The notes below the pieces were generated by a model that was given only the letters and a program-made list of their open reading frames with translations, did not search any database and was not told where the DNA came from. From assembly GCA_946887075.1 (NCBI GenBank), contig CAMPKA010000004.1:1-64000 (forward strand): a stretch of 64,000 bases of DNA, in the 5' to 3' direction. Source of the stretch: an uncultured Salinimicrobium sp. (GTDB taxonomy: Bacteria; Bacteroidota; Bacteroidia; Flavobacteriales; Flavobacteriaceae). A program made the position numbers and the translations under genes. How positions within the stretch are numbered: the first letter of the stretch is position 1; every line of letters starts with the position of its first letter. Positions 17,156 through 25,937 of this stretch are shown here, piece by piece.

Positions 17156-17941
17156 GTGCGCCGCTCTGCCATCCATTTCGTGCTTGCCTATCTCAAGTTT
17201 CTGATCCGTTCCACTAATGAACATGGAATCCATTCCCCTTTTGTTTATAACCTGGTCACCCGTTGCTTTTATAACGGCCAGGTTTTCCCTTCCTATGTTG
17301 TTTTAGAGGATTTCCGACAGCTTCTCCTGCATGATGATCGGGTAATACAACAGACCGATATGGGTGCCGGCAGTAGGGTTTTTGACCATAGCTCAAGGAG
17401 AATCTCGGACATCGTCAGAAAGGCGGCAAGCTCCAGAGCCAGATCTCGGCTGCTCAATCGACTGACCCAGTACATCGGAGCACACCAGGCACTTGAATTG
17501 GGAACCTCTTTGGGAATGGGAGCCGCGTCAATTGCGGCAGGTAATGCTACTAAAGTAACGACTATAGAAGGCTGTTCCGATACCGCTGCTGTGGCCGGGG
17601 AAATGTTCCGAAAAACCGGTCTTGCCCATATCGACCTTCAAATAGGGGAATTTACCGAGTTGATTTCCTGTTTTCCGGAAGAGCGGAAGTACGACCTGAT
17701 CTTTATCGACGGAAATCATCGAAGAGCAGCCACCCTGGATTATTTTCACAGGTTACTGCCCCATACCCACAATGATTCCCTTATGATCATCGATGACATC
17801 CACTGGTCCTACGAAATGGAAATGGCCTGGGCAGAAATCAAATCTCATTCCTCGGTGCGCGTCAGTATTGACACCTTCTGGTGGGGGATGATATTTTTCA
17901 GAAAGGAACAGGAAAAGGAACATTTTGTTGTGCGGCTGTGA
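17156..17941 (+). CDS. Class I SAM-dependent methyltransferase
   Basis: 261 residues. The SAM-binding glycine motif appears in 'GAHQALELGTSLGMGAASIA', followed by an acidic residue ending the next strand ('VTTIEG') and by 'YDLIFIDGNHRRAATLDYF', which resembles the O-methyltransferase family acting on small molecules. The N-terminus ('FVLAYLKFLIRSTNEHGIHS', 'PFVYNLVTRCFY') matches a conserved uncharacterised methyltransferase group of Bacteroidota. It starts with GTG 22 bases after the ABC-F stop. The substrate is unknown. Confidence 0.85.
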   Translation: MRRSAIHFVLAYLKFLIRSTNEHGIHSPFVYNLVTRCFYNGQVFPSYVVLEDFRQLLLHDDRVIQQTDMGAGSRVFDHSSRRISDIVRKAASSRARSRLLNRLTQYIGAHQALELGTSLGMGAASIAAGNATKVTTIEGCSDTAAVAGEMFRKTGLAHIDLQIGEFTELISCFPEERKYDLIFIDGNHRRAATLDYFHRLLPHTHNDSLMIIDDIHWSYEMEMAWAEIKSHSSVRVSIDTFWWGMIFFRKEQEKEHFVVRL

Positions 17942-18028
17942 CAAATAGCCCTGATCAGGTGGAATATTGGGGTTGGAGACTTGTAACAAATTCTTAAGGT
18001 CTGCGTCTAACTTTTCAAGAACATCTAT

Positions 18029-18730
18029 ATGGATAAGGTTATTACCATCAGGAATATCACCAGGAATTTCTCATTAGGCCAGGAAGTCGTCAAGGTCCTT
18101 AAGGGGATTGACCTGGACATAGACAAAGGGGAATATGTAGCTTTCATGGGACCATCAGGATCCGGAAAGTCAACTTTGATGAATATTCTTGGCTGTCTGG
18201 ACACGCCGACAGCCGGCAGGTATATCCTCAATGGGAATGATGTCAGTAAAATGTCTGACAACGAACTTGCGGAAATAAGAAACAAGGAGATCGGATTCGT
18301 ATTTCAGACCTTCAACCTGCTCCCGCGGACTACTGCATTAGACAATGTGGCACTTCCCATGATTTATGCCGGGGCCTCTAAAAACGAGCGAAAAGCAAAA
18401 GCAACCAAGGTACTGAAGGATGTCGGTCTAGCCGACAGAATGGATCACAAACCCAGTCAACTTTCGGGGGGACAACGCCAGAGAGTGGCGGTAGGACGTG
18501 CCCTGGTCAATGATCCCTCAATCATTCTTGCCGACGAACCAACGGGGAATCTCGATTCCAAAACTTCTGTCGAGATCATGAATCTTTTTGATGAGATTCA
18601 TTCACGCGGAAATACGGTGATCCTGGTTACCCATGAAGAGGAAATTGCCAGACATGCCCATCGCATTATCAGGCTGCGGGACGGGATGATCGAATCCGAT
18701 GAAAAGAAGGAAGCTGTAGCCCGGCATTAA
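18029..18730 (+). CDS. ABC transporter ATPase, LolD/MacB type
   Basis: 233 residues, one nucleotide-binding domain. Walker A '[18 protein letters not shown]', '[19 protein letters not shown]', signature '[16 protein letters not shown]', Walker B '[20 protein letters not shown]' and H-loop '[17 protein letters not shown]'. The 'CLDTPTAG' and 'FNLLPR' features place it in the MacB/LolD/FtsE-like group that pairs with FtsX-type permeases in lipoprotein release, efflux or division. No permease gene is adjacent, so the partner lies elsewhere. The upstream region has only an imperfect promoter (TTG-N24-TAACTTTT). The group is firm, the exact system open. Confidence 0.88.
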   Translation: MDKVITIRNITRNFSLGQEVVKVLKGIDLDIDKGEYVAFMGPSGSGKSTLMNILGCLDTPTAGRYILNGNDVSKMSDNELAEIRNKEIGFVFQTFNLLPRTTALDNVALPMIYAGASKNERKAKATKVLKDVGLADRMDHKPSQLSGGQRQRVAVGRALVNDPSIILADEPTGNLDSKTSVEIMNLFDEIHSRGNTVILVTHEEEIARHAHRIIRLRDGMIESDEKKEAVARH

Positions 18731-18835
18731 ATACTGTATTGCCAATACCCGGAAAACGCTCGATTTCTCCCGGGAAACCCCGACCCGACTTCGATTATTT
18801 TTTATCTTAGGAGGCTAAACTGAAAAACACCTCTG

Positions 18836-19399
18836 ATGAAGATATATACCCGAACCGGAGACAAGGGGACAACTGCGCTTCTCGGTGGCACGAGAGTTCC
18901 CAAACATCATATCCGGATTGAATCCTATGGAACGGTCGATGAACTTAATTCCTTCGTAGGCTTACTAAGGGACCAGGACCTGGATGCTCCATGTCACGAG
19001 ATGCTGCTACAAATCCAGGACCGTTTGCTAACCATAGGTTCCCTGCTGGCTACAGATCCGGTAAAAAAACCGCCAAAGTCTCTTCAGATAGCGGGGATCT
19101 CAGAATCAAATATTTCGGTCTTGGAAAAGGAAATGGATCGAATGAATTCAGACCTTCCCGAGATGACCCATTTCATCTTACCCGGCGGGCACCAGGCCGT
19201 GTCAGTCTGTCATATCTGTCGATCGGTTTGCCGTAGGGCTGAGCGCCATGCGACCGCATTGTTTGATATCCAGCCCTTTGAAAAGAATATTCTGGTTTAT
19301 CTCAACCGCCTAAGTGACTACTTCTTTGTGCTGGCACGAAAATTGTCAAAAGATTTACAAGCCAGTGAAATCCAGTGGAATCCCAGAAATTCCGAATGA
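18836..19399 (+). CDS. Cob(I)alamin adenosyltransferase, PduO type
   Basis: 187 residues. The N-terminal ATP-binding signature 'MKIYTRTGDKGTTALLGG' and the C-terminal 'CRSVCRRAERHATALF' with 'LVYLNRLSDYFFVLARKL' are diagnostic of PduO-type ATP:cob(I)alamin adenosyltransferases, which are trimeric helical bundles. It makes adenosylcobalamin, the cofactor of the acyl-CoA mutase encoded at 56031-59459; MeaB (27696-28769) is another helper of such mutases. Length is normal. A purine-rich stretch (AGGAGG) lies about 23 bases upstream of the start, further than a usual Shine-Dalgarno. No cobalamin riboswitch is seen in the 105 bases before it. Confidence 0.94.
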   Translation: MKIYTRTGDKGTTALLGGTRVPKHHIRIESYGTVDELNSFVGLLRDQDLDAPCHEMLLQIQDRLLTIGSLLATDPVKKPPKSLQIAGISESNISVLEKEMDRMNSDLPEMTHFILPGGHQAVSVCHICRSVCRRAERHATALFDIQPFEKNILVYLNRLSDYFFVLARKLSKDLQASEIQWNPRNSE

Positions 19400-19488
19400 T
19401 TCCGGCTGATTTTTCCCTTTGAAAACCAGGTCGTTTAACAGGGGAAAAAGACGTTCTTGGAGTTAGTGACAAAAAGGTGATTTTTTTC

Positions 19489-19518
19489 TTGACTATGTCG
19501 TCAAAAAAATTATTTTTG
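19489..19518 (+). promoter_or_regulatory. Consensus Bacteroidota promoter of the DUF2795 gene
   Basis: TTG at 19489-19491 and TATTTTTG at 19511-19518, separated by 19 bases, match the -33/-7 consensus of the Bacteroidota primary sigma factor. Transcription should begin near 19525, 17 bases before the ATG at 19542. Confidence 0.7.
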
Positions 19519-19541
19519 CAGAAATTTAAACCGATTAACCG

Positions 19542-19763
19542 ATGTATTGGACATTAGAATTGGCATCCTATCTCAGCGATGCACCATGGCCCGCGACAAA
19601 AGATGAGTTAATTGATTATGCCATCAGGACCGGGGCTCCGTTGGAGGTTGTCGAGAACCTGCAGGCCATTGAAGATGAAGGGGATTCCTATGATTCCATA
19701 GAGGAGATCTGGCCGGATTACCCAACCGATGAGGATTATCTCTGGAATGAAGATGAATATTAA
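19542..19763 (+). CDS. DUF2795 small acidic protein
   Basis: 73 residues, very acidic in the second half ('IEDEGDSYDSIEEIWPDYPT'). The N-terminal 'MYWTLELASYLSDAPWPATK' with 'LIDYAIRTGAPLEVVENLQ' matches DUF2795, a small helical domain found widely in Bacteroidota and elsewhere. No enzymatic residues are evident. It has its own strong promoter and its own terminator, so it is a highly expressed single-gene unit just upstream of secA, an association I recall in other flavobacteria. Function unknown. Confidence 0.88.
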   Translation: MYWTLELASYLSDAPWPATKDELIDYAIRTGAPLEVVENLQAIEDEGDSYDSIEEIWPDYPTDEDYLWNEDEY

Positions 19764-19790
19764 AAACAACACAGCATAAAGCAGAAAAAA

Positions 19791-19816
19791 GTCTCAGAAA
19801 TTGAGGCTTTTTTTTT
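19791..19816 (+). terminator. Rho-independent terminator after the DUF2795 gene
   Basis: Stem GTCTCA / TGAGGC (one T-G wobble) with a short loop, then nine Ts. It starts 27 bases after the stop codon and precedes the secA promoter region. Confidence 0.75.
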
Positions 19817-19819
19817 GCG

Positions 19820-19827
19820 TAACTTTG
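19820..19827 (+). promoter_or_regulatory. Possible -7 element of secA
   Basis: TAACTTTG matches TAnnTTTG, 22 bases before the secA ATG. The only upstream TTG (19801) is 16 bases away, one short of the usual range, and lies in the terminator stem. Confidence 0.4.
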
Positions 19828-19849
19828 GACCACTTAAAGCAGTAAGAAC

Positions 19850-22800
19850 ATGAGTTTTTTAGATTCGATTATAAAAGTCTTTGTCGGGGATAAATCAAAA
19901 AAAGATGTCAAGGATATACAACCCATTGTAGATCAGATACTCGCACTGGAAAAGGAGTATGAGGCACTGAGCCTGGATGAGCTTCGTTCGAAGACCATCA
20001 GCTTCAAAAATAAAATCCAGGAGGCCTTGAAGGAGGTGCACCAGCAGATGAAAGATCTCAATGCTGAGGCGGATGCCTCGGAAGATATCGACCGCAAAGA
20101 AGAGATCTATGCGGAGATCGACCGGCTCAAGGACAGGTCTTACGAGATCTCAGAAGAGGTTCTCAATGACATTCTCCCCGAAGCTTTTGCCACGGTTAAG
20201 GAAACAGCTAAACGGTTCAAGGATAATCCGCGACTGGAGGTTACAGCTACGGCCTTTGACCGCGAACTTTCTGCGGATAAGGATTATGTCATTCTGGAAG
20301 GGGAAAAAGCAATCTGGAATAATTCCTGGGATGCGGCCGGTAAACCAGTGACGTGGGACATGGTCCACTATGATGTTCAGCTTATCGGTGGGGTTGCGAT
20401 GCATCAGGGAAAGATCGCAGAAATGCAAACTGGTGAGGGTAAGACCCTGGTCGCCACCCTCCCGATGTATCTCAATGCGCTTACCGGCAACGGAGTACAC
20501 CTGGTGACCGTTAATGACTATCTTGCCAAAAGAGATAGCGCCTGGATGGGGCCCCTCTTCGAGTTCCATGGGTTAAGTGTTGACTGCATCGATTATCACC
20601 GTCCCAATTCAGCTTCACGAAGAAAAGCCTACAACGCGGACATCACCTATGGAACCAACAATGAGTTCGGTTTTGATTACCTCAGGGATAATATGTCCCA
20701 TTCCCCCGACGACCTGGTACAGCGTCCCCATAATTTCGCTATTGTAGATGAGGTGGATTCTGTATTGATCGACGATGCCCGAACACCTCTGATAATCTCT
20801 GGTCCTATTCCAAAGGGAAATGTTCATGAGTTTGAACAATTGAAACCAGCTGTGGCCAACATTGTGGAGGTGCAGAGAAAATACCTTACCGGTGTTTTGG
20901 CTGAAGCCAAAAAGTTGATCGCCTCCGGTGATACCAAGGAAGGTGGCTTTCAGTTACTCCGGGTATACCGTGGTCTCCCCAAGAACAAAGCCCTTATCAA
21001 GTTTTTAAGTGAAGAAGGAATCAAGCAATTGCTCCAGAAGACTGAGAACCAGTATATGGCAGACAATAACAGGGAAATGCCCAAAGTCGATGCAGAACTG
21101 TACTTCGTAATCGATGAAAAGACCAATCAAATCGATCTCACCGATAAAGGAATCGAATATCTGTCCGGAAAGGATGATCCGGATTTTTTCGTGATGCCGG
21201 AGATCGGAATGGAGATTGCGAAGATCGAAAAAGAAGGGCTCCCGAAAGAAGAGGAGGCGGAAAGGAAGGAAGAGCTTTTCCGGGATTACAGCGTCAAGAG
21301 CGAACGAATCCATACCATGCGACAACTCCTAAAGGCCTATACCCTGTTCGAAAAGGATACCCAGTATGTAGTCATGGAGAACAAGGTAAAAATTGTGGAT
21401 GAGCAGACAGGACGGATAATGGAAGGGCGGCGTTATAGTGACGGCCTCCACCAGGCCATCGAGGCCAAGGAGAGCGTCAAGATCGAAGATGCCACCCAAA
21501 CTTTTGCGACAGTGACCCTTCAGAACTATTTCAGGATGTACCGCAAACTTGCAGGTATGACTGGTACAGCTGTAACAGAAGCCGGAGAATTCTGGGAGAT
21601 TTATAAACTCGATGTCGTTGAGATTCCCACCAATCGGCCGGTCGCCAGAAAAGACAAGGAGGATTTGGTATTCAAAACCAAACGTGAAAAATACAATGCG
21701 GTAATCGACCATGTGACAGAATTATCAAAAAACGGAAGGCCAGTCCTGATCGGGACCACTTCTGTCGAGATTTCTGAACTTCTAAGCCGTATGCTAAAAC
21801 TCCGAAATGTCCCGCATAACGTCCTGAATGCCAAACTTCACAAGAAGGAGGCCGATATCGTGGCTGAAGCCGGTAATGCCGGGGTAGTGACTATCGCGAC
21901 AAACATGGCAGGTCGTGGTACCGACATCAAACTCAGTCCAGAGGTAAAAGAAGCGGGAGGACTGGCCATCATAGGTACTGAAAGACATGACTCCCGTAGG
22001 GTTGACAGACAGCTCAGAGGTCGTAGCGGGCGCCAGGGGGATCCTGGAAGTTCTCAGTTCTATGTATCGCTTGAGGACAACCTTATGCGTTTATTCGGCT
22101 CCGAAAAAATCGCCAAACTGATGGACCGGATGGGTCTCGAAGAAGGTGAAGTGATCCAGCACTCCATGATTTCCAAATCTATAGAGCGGGCTCAGAAGAA
22201 GGTAGAGGAAAACAACTTTGGAGTGAGGAAAAGACTTCTGGAATATGATGATGTGATGAATGCACAACGCGAGGTAGTGTATAAGCGACGTTATCATGCT
22301 CTTTTCGGAGACAGGTTACGGGTTGACATTGCCAATATGATCTACGACACTTCGGAGAATATCGCCGAGACGAACAAGGTCGCCAATGACTATAAGAATT
22401 TTGAATTTGAACTGATCAGGTATTTCTCCATGAGTTCTCCGATTTCTAAGGAGGAATTCGAGAAGATGGATTTCCAGAAAATAGCTTCTGTTATTTATAA
22501 GGCAGCTTATGAGCATTACAGAGAAAAGATGACCCGCAATGCGGAAGCGGCTTTCCCTGTCATCAAACAAGTTTGGGAGGATAAAGGAAACAATTTCGAA
22601 AGAATTGCAGTTCCCTTTACGGACGGTGTCAAGACCCTCCAAGTTGTGACGAACCTCGAAAAGGCATATGAATCCGAAGGAAAACAGCTGATCAATGATT
22701 TCGAGAAAAATATCAGCCTGGCCATCATAGATGATGCGTGGAAGACCCATCTAAGGAAGATGGATGAACTCAAGCAGAGCGTCCAATTAGCGGTTCACGA

Positions 22801-23206
22801 ACAAAAAGATCCGCTTCTGATCTATAAATTTGAAGCCTTTGAGCTTTTCAAGGTCATGCTGGACCAGGTGAACAAAGATGTCATCTCCTTCTTGTTTAAA
22901 GGAGAACTTCCTACTCCCAACCCACAACAGATCCGGGAGGCCAGACAGACCAGACAGAAAGAAAAGATCGAAACTTCCAAGGAGGAGATACCCAATATGG
23001 ATGAAAGGGCTGCACAAAGTCGGGCTGCTGGTCAGACGCAAAGACGTCCACAGATCACGGAAACCATAACCAGGGAGCGACCAAAAATCGGACGAAATGA
23101 TAAGGTGACGATCAAGAATGTGATGAGCGGCGAAAATAAGAGCATGAAATACAAGCAGGCCATTCCGCTTTTGGACAAAGGGGACTGGGTACTGGTAGAT
23201 GAGTAA
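19850..23206 (+). CDS. secA: Preprotein translocase ATPase SecA
   Basis: 1118 residues, about 200 more than E. coli SecA. DEAD motor motifs: Walker A 'MQTGEGKTLVATLPMYLNAL', Walker B/DEAD region 'IVDEVDSVLIDDARTPLIIS', NBD2 'IATNMAGRGTDIKL' and 'RQLRGRSGRQGDPG'. The preprotein cross-linking region carries an insertion of roughly 100 residues ('VQRKYLTGVLAEAKKLIASG' to 'GIEYLSGKDDPDFFVMPEIG'), typical of Bacteroidota. The C-terminus ends 'KQAIPLLDKGDWVLVDE' without the C-x-C-x8-C-H zinc motif that binds SecB and lipids in E. coli. It drives post-translational export through SecYEG. A clear terminator follows. Confidence 0.97.
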   Translation: MSFLDSIIKVFVGDKSKKDVKDIQPIVDQILALEKEYEALSLDELRSKTISFKNKIQEALKEVHQQMKDLNAEADASEDIDRKEEIYAEIDRLKDRSYEISEEVLNDILPEAFATVKETAKRFKDNPRLEVTATAFDRELSADKDYVILEGEKAIWNNSWDAAGKPVTWDMVHYDVQLIGGVAMHQGKIAEMQTGEGKTLVATLPMYLNALTGNGVHLVTVNDYLAKRDSAWMGPLFEFHGLSVDCIDYHRPNSASRRKAYNADITYGTNNEFGFDYLRDNMSHSPDDLVQRPHNFAIVDEVDSVLIDDARTPLIISGPIPKGNVHEFEQLKPAVANIVEVQRKYLTGVLAEAKKLIASGDTKEGGFQLLRVYRGLPKNKALIKFLSEEGIKQLLQKTENQYMADNNREMPKVDAELYFVIDEKTNQIDLTDKGIEYLSGKDDPDFFVMPEIGMEIAKIEKEGLPKEEEAERKEELFRDYSVKSERIHTMRQLLKAYTLFEKDTQYVVMENKVKIVDEQTGRIMEGRRYSDGLHQAIEAKESVKIEDATQTFATVTLQNYFRMYRKLAGMTGTAVTEAGEFWEIYKLDVVEIPTNRPVARKDKEDLVFKTKREKYNAVIDHVTELSKNGRPVLIGTTSVEISELLSRMLKLRNVPHNVLNAKLHKKEADIVAEAGNAGVVTIATNMAGRGTDIKLSPEVKEAGGLAIIGTERHDSRRVDRQLRGRSGRQGDPGSSQFYVSLEDNLMRLFGSEKIAKLMDRMGLEEGEVIQHSMISKSIERAQKKVEENNFGVRKRLLEYDDVMNAQREVVYKRRYHALFGDRLRVDIANMIYDTSENIAETNKVANDYKNFEFELIRYFSMSSPISKEEFEKMDFQKIASVIYKAAYEHYREKMTRNAEAAFPVIKQVWEDKGNNFERIAVPFTDGVKTLQVVTNLEKAYESEGKQLINDFEKNISLAIIDDAWKTHLRKMDELKQSVQLAVHEQKDPLLIYKFEAFELFKVMLDQVNKDVISFLFKGELPTPNPQQIREARQTRQKEKIETSKEEIPNMDERAAQSRAAGQTQRRPQITETITRERPKIGRNDKVTIKNVMSGENKSMKYKQAIPLLDKGDWVLVDE

Positions 23207-23242
23207 TCGGTCACAACGCGAAAAGCAAAGTCGCACCGACAA

Positions 23243-23277
23243 AACAAAAAGACCTTCGGGTTGATTTGTTTTTTTTG
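23243..23277 (+). terminator. Rho-independent terminator of secA
   Basis: A 12-base arm (23243-23254) and its complement (23259-23270) with three internal mismatches and a TTCG tetraloop; Ts within and after the second arm. It lies 37 bases after the secA stop. Confidence 0.65.
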
Positions 23278-23304
23278 TTATCTTAGTTTACCAAGCTTCA
23301 ACCG

Positions 23305-23814
23305 ATGCGCAAGTTCAAATACGAAATCAAGTGGGCCTTTATTTTTATCGGGGCACTCCTGCTGTGGATGCTGGGGGAAAAAATTGCAGGTCTTCATGAT
23401 CAGCGTATAGACCAGCACGCTTTTTATTCCAGCTTCTTCGCAGTTGTGGCGGTCGGTTTATACATCCTGGCTATGGCCGACAAAAGGAAAAACTACTACA
23501 GGGGTTTTATGACCTGGCAGGAGGGTTTCGTTTTCGGCCTTTGGATGACGGGCGTCATAGTACTTCTGACCCCGCTTGCTCAACTCATCATAAATTCCCT
23601 GATCACCCCGGATTACTTTACGAATATGCGGGAGTATTCTGTTGAAACGGGTCAGTTATCTGCTGAAGATGCCGTGAGTACCTTTAATCTTAAAAGGTAT
23701 ATTTTTGAAAGTATGGTTTTCGCCGGAATAATGGGTGTGATTACCGCTGCAATTGCCGCCCTGATCATGAGGAAAAGGAGACCGGATCCCACTCAGGTTA
23801 AGGGGACGGTATAA
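23305..23814 (+). CDS. DUF4199 membrane protein
   Basis: 169 residues with four predicted membrane helices: about 9-23, 40-56, 73-93 and 140-158. The pattern 'RKNYYRGFMTWQEGFVFGLW' between helices 2 and 3 and a long loop containing 'YFTNMREYSVETGQ' identify DUF4199, a Bacteroidota membrane family without known function. It has a terminator on each side, so it is probably a single-gene unit. Upstream TATCTTAG is one mismatch from the -7 consensus. Confidence 0.85.
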   Translation: MRKFKYEIKWAFIFIGALLLWMLGEKIAGLHDQRIDQHAFYSSFFAVVAVGLYILAMADKRKNYYRGFMTWQEGFVFGLWMTGVIVLLTPLAQLIINSLITPDYFTNMREYSVETGQLSAEDAVSTFNLKRYIFESMVFAGIMGVITAAIAALIMRKRRPDPTQVKGTV

Positions 23815-23840
23815 CCGGATATTAATCTGGCTTTTTTTTT
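23815..23840 (+). terminator. Rho-independent terminator after the DUF4199 gene
   Basis: Stem CCGGAT / ATCTGG (one wobble) with loop ATTA, then C and nine Ts, directly after the stop codon. Confidence 0.75.
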
Positions 23841-23957
23841 CACAAGCACTTCTTAAATTTCTTCCAATATTTTCCTAAAAATCAGGTAATTAACAATTGC
23901 TTATGGGGAGGATGTTCACCCGGTATCTATCTTTAGCTTCTACCAAAACCCGAACAT

Positions 23958-24455
23958 ATGGAAGATCGTTACTCTAAGTTTAAAAAACTGAACTGGTTGC
24001 TATCCGAAAGTTTCGAGGCTGAACGTATCTACTACAACGCCAGCGAAGATGTCCAGCAAGTAGAACTCAAACGATTCTTCAACCACGAGACCGTTATCCG
24101 CAACCGCTTCAGTTATGAAATTTCCGAACACCTGGTACAGGCAGGAGTCGAACCCGCAAAACACTGGATCAAAAAAGGAAATCTTGACCGAGACTGGAGA
24201 GAGGAAAAAAAAGCCCTCACCAGTAACCGCCCGCTTAAACTGTTGAAAAAATGCGTACGAAAGGACGAGGAGAACATACAATTGTATGACGAAATCCTTC
24301 AGGATGGGAATTTACCGAAAGAGGTCCTGAAGCTCCTTAAGAAACAGCGGAAAATTATCATCGAAAGCCTTGAGAAGGCTGAGAAGTTCAGAACGGGCCA
24401 ACAGATCCTGGACCCACACAACCGACCTAGGGTCCGAAGGCTCAAGGCTATTTGA
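23958..24455 (+). CDS. DUF2383 (PA2169-type) ferritin-like protein
   Basis: 165 residues, almost entirely helical and highly charged. Four amphipathic helices can be outlined (about 5-28, 32-62, 72-100, 103-145), with 'RFSYEISEHLVQAGVEPAKH' and 'CVRKDEENIQLYDEIL' resembling the PA2169/DUF2383 four-helix bundle, a ferritin-like fold. Metal-binding residues cannot be assigned by eye. The N-terminal 'KLNWLLSESFEAERIYYNAS' would be helix one. It stands alone with a hairpin downstream. Stress-related roles are suspected for the family but not shown here. Confidence 0.7.
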   Translation: MEDRYSKFKKLNWLLSESFEAERIYYNASEDVQQVELKRFFNHETVIRNRFSYEISEHLVQAGVEPAKHWIKKGNLDRDWREEKKALTSNRPLKLLKKCVRKDEENIQLYDEILQDGNLPKEVLKLLKKQRKIIIESLEKAEKFRTGQQILDPHNRPRVRRLKAI

Positions 24456-24466
24456 AAACCACCGGA

Positions 24467-24503
24467 AGCACAGGAGCCGCCTGATGGCAGCTCCTGTGCT
24501 TTA
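24467..24503 (+). terminator. Hairpin between convergent genes, probable terminator
   Basis: A perfect 11-bp stem AGCACAGGAGC / GCTCCTGTGCT with a 12-base loop, followed by only three Ts on the plus strand. It lies between the DUF2383 gene and the minus-strand repeat protein gene and may serve both. Confidence 0.55.
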
Positions 24504-24566
24504 CCTTTGCCTTTCGGTTAAACTGCAGACACTCCTGGCTCTTACAGCTGGGGGGCGCTCTTGTTG

Positions 24567-25937
24567 TTATTTCAGGACTACATCACTAAAATCTGCATTT
24601 ATCAGGATAGTGGCCTTTCCGTTATTGTTTTTGTTATAGCCTCTCAGTTTTTTCAAGTCATAGGAATCAGACTTTGTAAGATTCAAACTTGCAGGATATT
24701 TGATATCACTCTTGTTTCCATTATAGGTAAAACCGAAAGCGGTGCCATCGGGCAGGTCCAGAATCAGATCTGTATTTTCCAGGTTAAAGTCAAGGCTCTG
24801 GAATTCCGGAGCGACCTCATCGATGACCAGTTCCCCAAAGCTCCCATTGAAGATGCCGTTTTGTACCAGCTCTCCCACACGAATATCACTGGAATTAGAG
24901 TCCAGTTTGATGCTTAACACCCGATCGATCAGGAGATCTTCTACGTATGCCGCATGTAAGACCCCATAGTTCCACTGAGCAACATGTACAGGCCCATAAG
25001 CCACCTTCACCACTGTGTTCTTACCGGAAAGATGGTTGGCTGAAAATCGGGAATGCGATAGGTCAGCCCGTAGGTCTTTCGCTGTTCCTCCGAGTTTGAC
25101 TTCCCCGTGCCTGATGTCCAGCTGCAACTTTCCGCTGTTCGGCATCTTAATCCTCAGGATCTTTTGGAGGCCAGGATTATTCAAATTATGAATCTTCGGC
25201 TTGTTTTCTTCCATTTTCAGGTTCATGGCTTCCATTTCCTTGCCAAACTCCTCTCCCCATTTTTCCATGTCTTTACCAAATTCCTCCCCCCACTTCTCCA
25301 TTTCCTTTCCAAATTTCTCACCCCAGGCCTCCATTTTCTCAGCGTGCTTTTTGAGCATTACGCTGTCCTTGGCGAAACCAGCGGCCCATTTTTCCATGTT
25401 CTTTTCGAAATCTTCTCCGAGATTTTTCTCAATCTTTTTTTCGAATTTCTCCATATACGCGTCTCCCTCTTTCTGATAAGCTTCATAGTCGAAGGTGATC
25501 TCACTCATACTGGCATAAAATTCCGGAGGAAGGGGATGTGCTGCTATACTCTCCAGAATAGGAGATATCATTTCCTGCAGTGGTACCATAACCTCTGGCA
25601 TCTCGAATTTTAAATTCAGGTCCCAAATGGCGGGATGAGGCATCACCATTCCCCCGGAGGAACTAATCTGAACGAGATCCTGCCCCGCCTCTACCTTAAG
25701 ATCCCAATTTTTTAAGGCCGCCGCCGCGGTCTTTTGGTCGGCCCCTTTCAGAAGGGCCTCGACCTGAACCTTGTTTTGGTCCCAGTATTCCACTTCTATA
25801 TCAGTGTGTTGCCCTTCAATCTTGACTGTTACCTCATTGTCAGTGTTGAAAGTCTTATTTAATTTCTTTGTCTGTCCCACGGCCACCAGGCTACAAAAAA
25901 GACTCAGAACAATCAGGTTACGCTTCACGGTTTTCAT
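24567..25937 (-). CDS. Exported protein with 11-residue repeats and a beta-helix-like C-terminus
   Basis: 456 residues from the chosen start, a signal peptide at 1-21 ending 'CSLVAVGQ'. Residues about 28-110 are beta-rich and resemble DUF4097-type putative adhesin repeats ('VTVKIEGQHTDIEVEYWDQN'). Residues about 181-245 hold successive 11-residue units of type 'MEKWGEEFGKD', predicted to form a long amphipathic helix rich in Glu, Lys and Trp. The last 190 residues return to the short beta turns of a DUF4097-like domain ('KLQLDIRHGEVKLGG'). Its start overlaps the anti-sigma gene by 20 bases, so it is cotranscribed with the sigma factor and may be a target or sensor of that regulator. Function unknown. 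Confidence 0.78.
   Translation of the reverse strand: MKTVKRNLIVLSLFCSLVAVGQTKKLNKTFNTDNEVTVKIEGQHTDIEVEYWDQNKVQVEALLKGADQKTAAAALKNWDLKVEAGQDLVQISSSGGMVMPHPAIWDLNLKFEMPEVMVPLQEMISPILESIAAHPLPPEFYASMSEITFDYEAYQKEGDAYMEKFEKKIEKNLGEDFEKNMEKWAAGFAKDSVMLKKHAEKMEAWGEKFGKEMEKWGEEFGKDMEKWGEEFGKEMEAMNLKMEENKPKIHNLNNPGLQKILRIKMPNSGKLQLDIRHGEVKLGGTAKDLRADLSHSRFSANHLSGKNTVVKVAYGPVHVAQWNYGVLHAAYVEDLLIDRVLSIKLDSNSSDIRVGELVQNGIFNGSFGELVIDEVAPEFQSLDFNLENTDLILDLPDGTAFGFTYNGNKSDIKYPASLNLTKSDSYDLKKLRGYNKNNNGKATILINADFSDVVLK
25203..25397 (-). repeat. Tandem 33-base units encoding 11-residue repeats
   Basis: Five to six units within the exported protein gene. Successive units read MEAWGEKFGKE, MEKWGEEFGKD, MEKWGEEFGKE and the decayed MEAMNLKMEEN; an earlier diverged unit is MEKWAAGFAKD. 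The near-identity of the middle units at DNA level suggests recent duplication. Confidence 0.85.

Noticed and set aside
18731..18835. Gap before the adenosyltransferase gene, checked for a cobalamin riboswitch
   Set aside because: Only 105 bases and no B12-box-like sequence; a full riboswitch would not fit.
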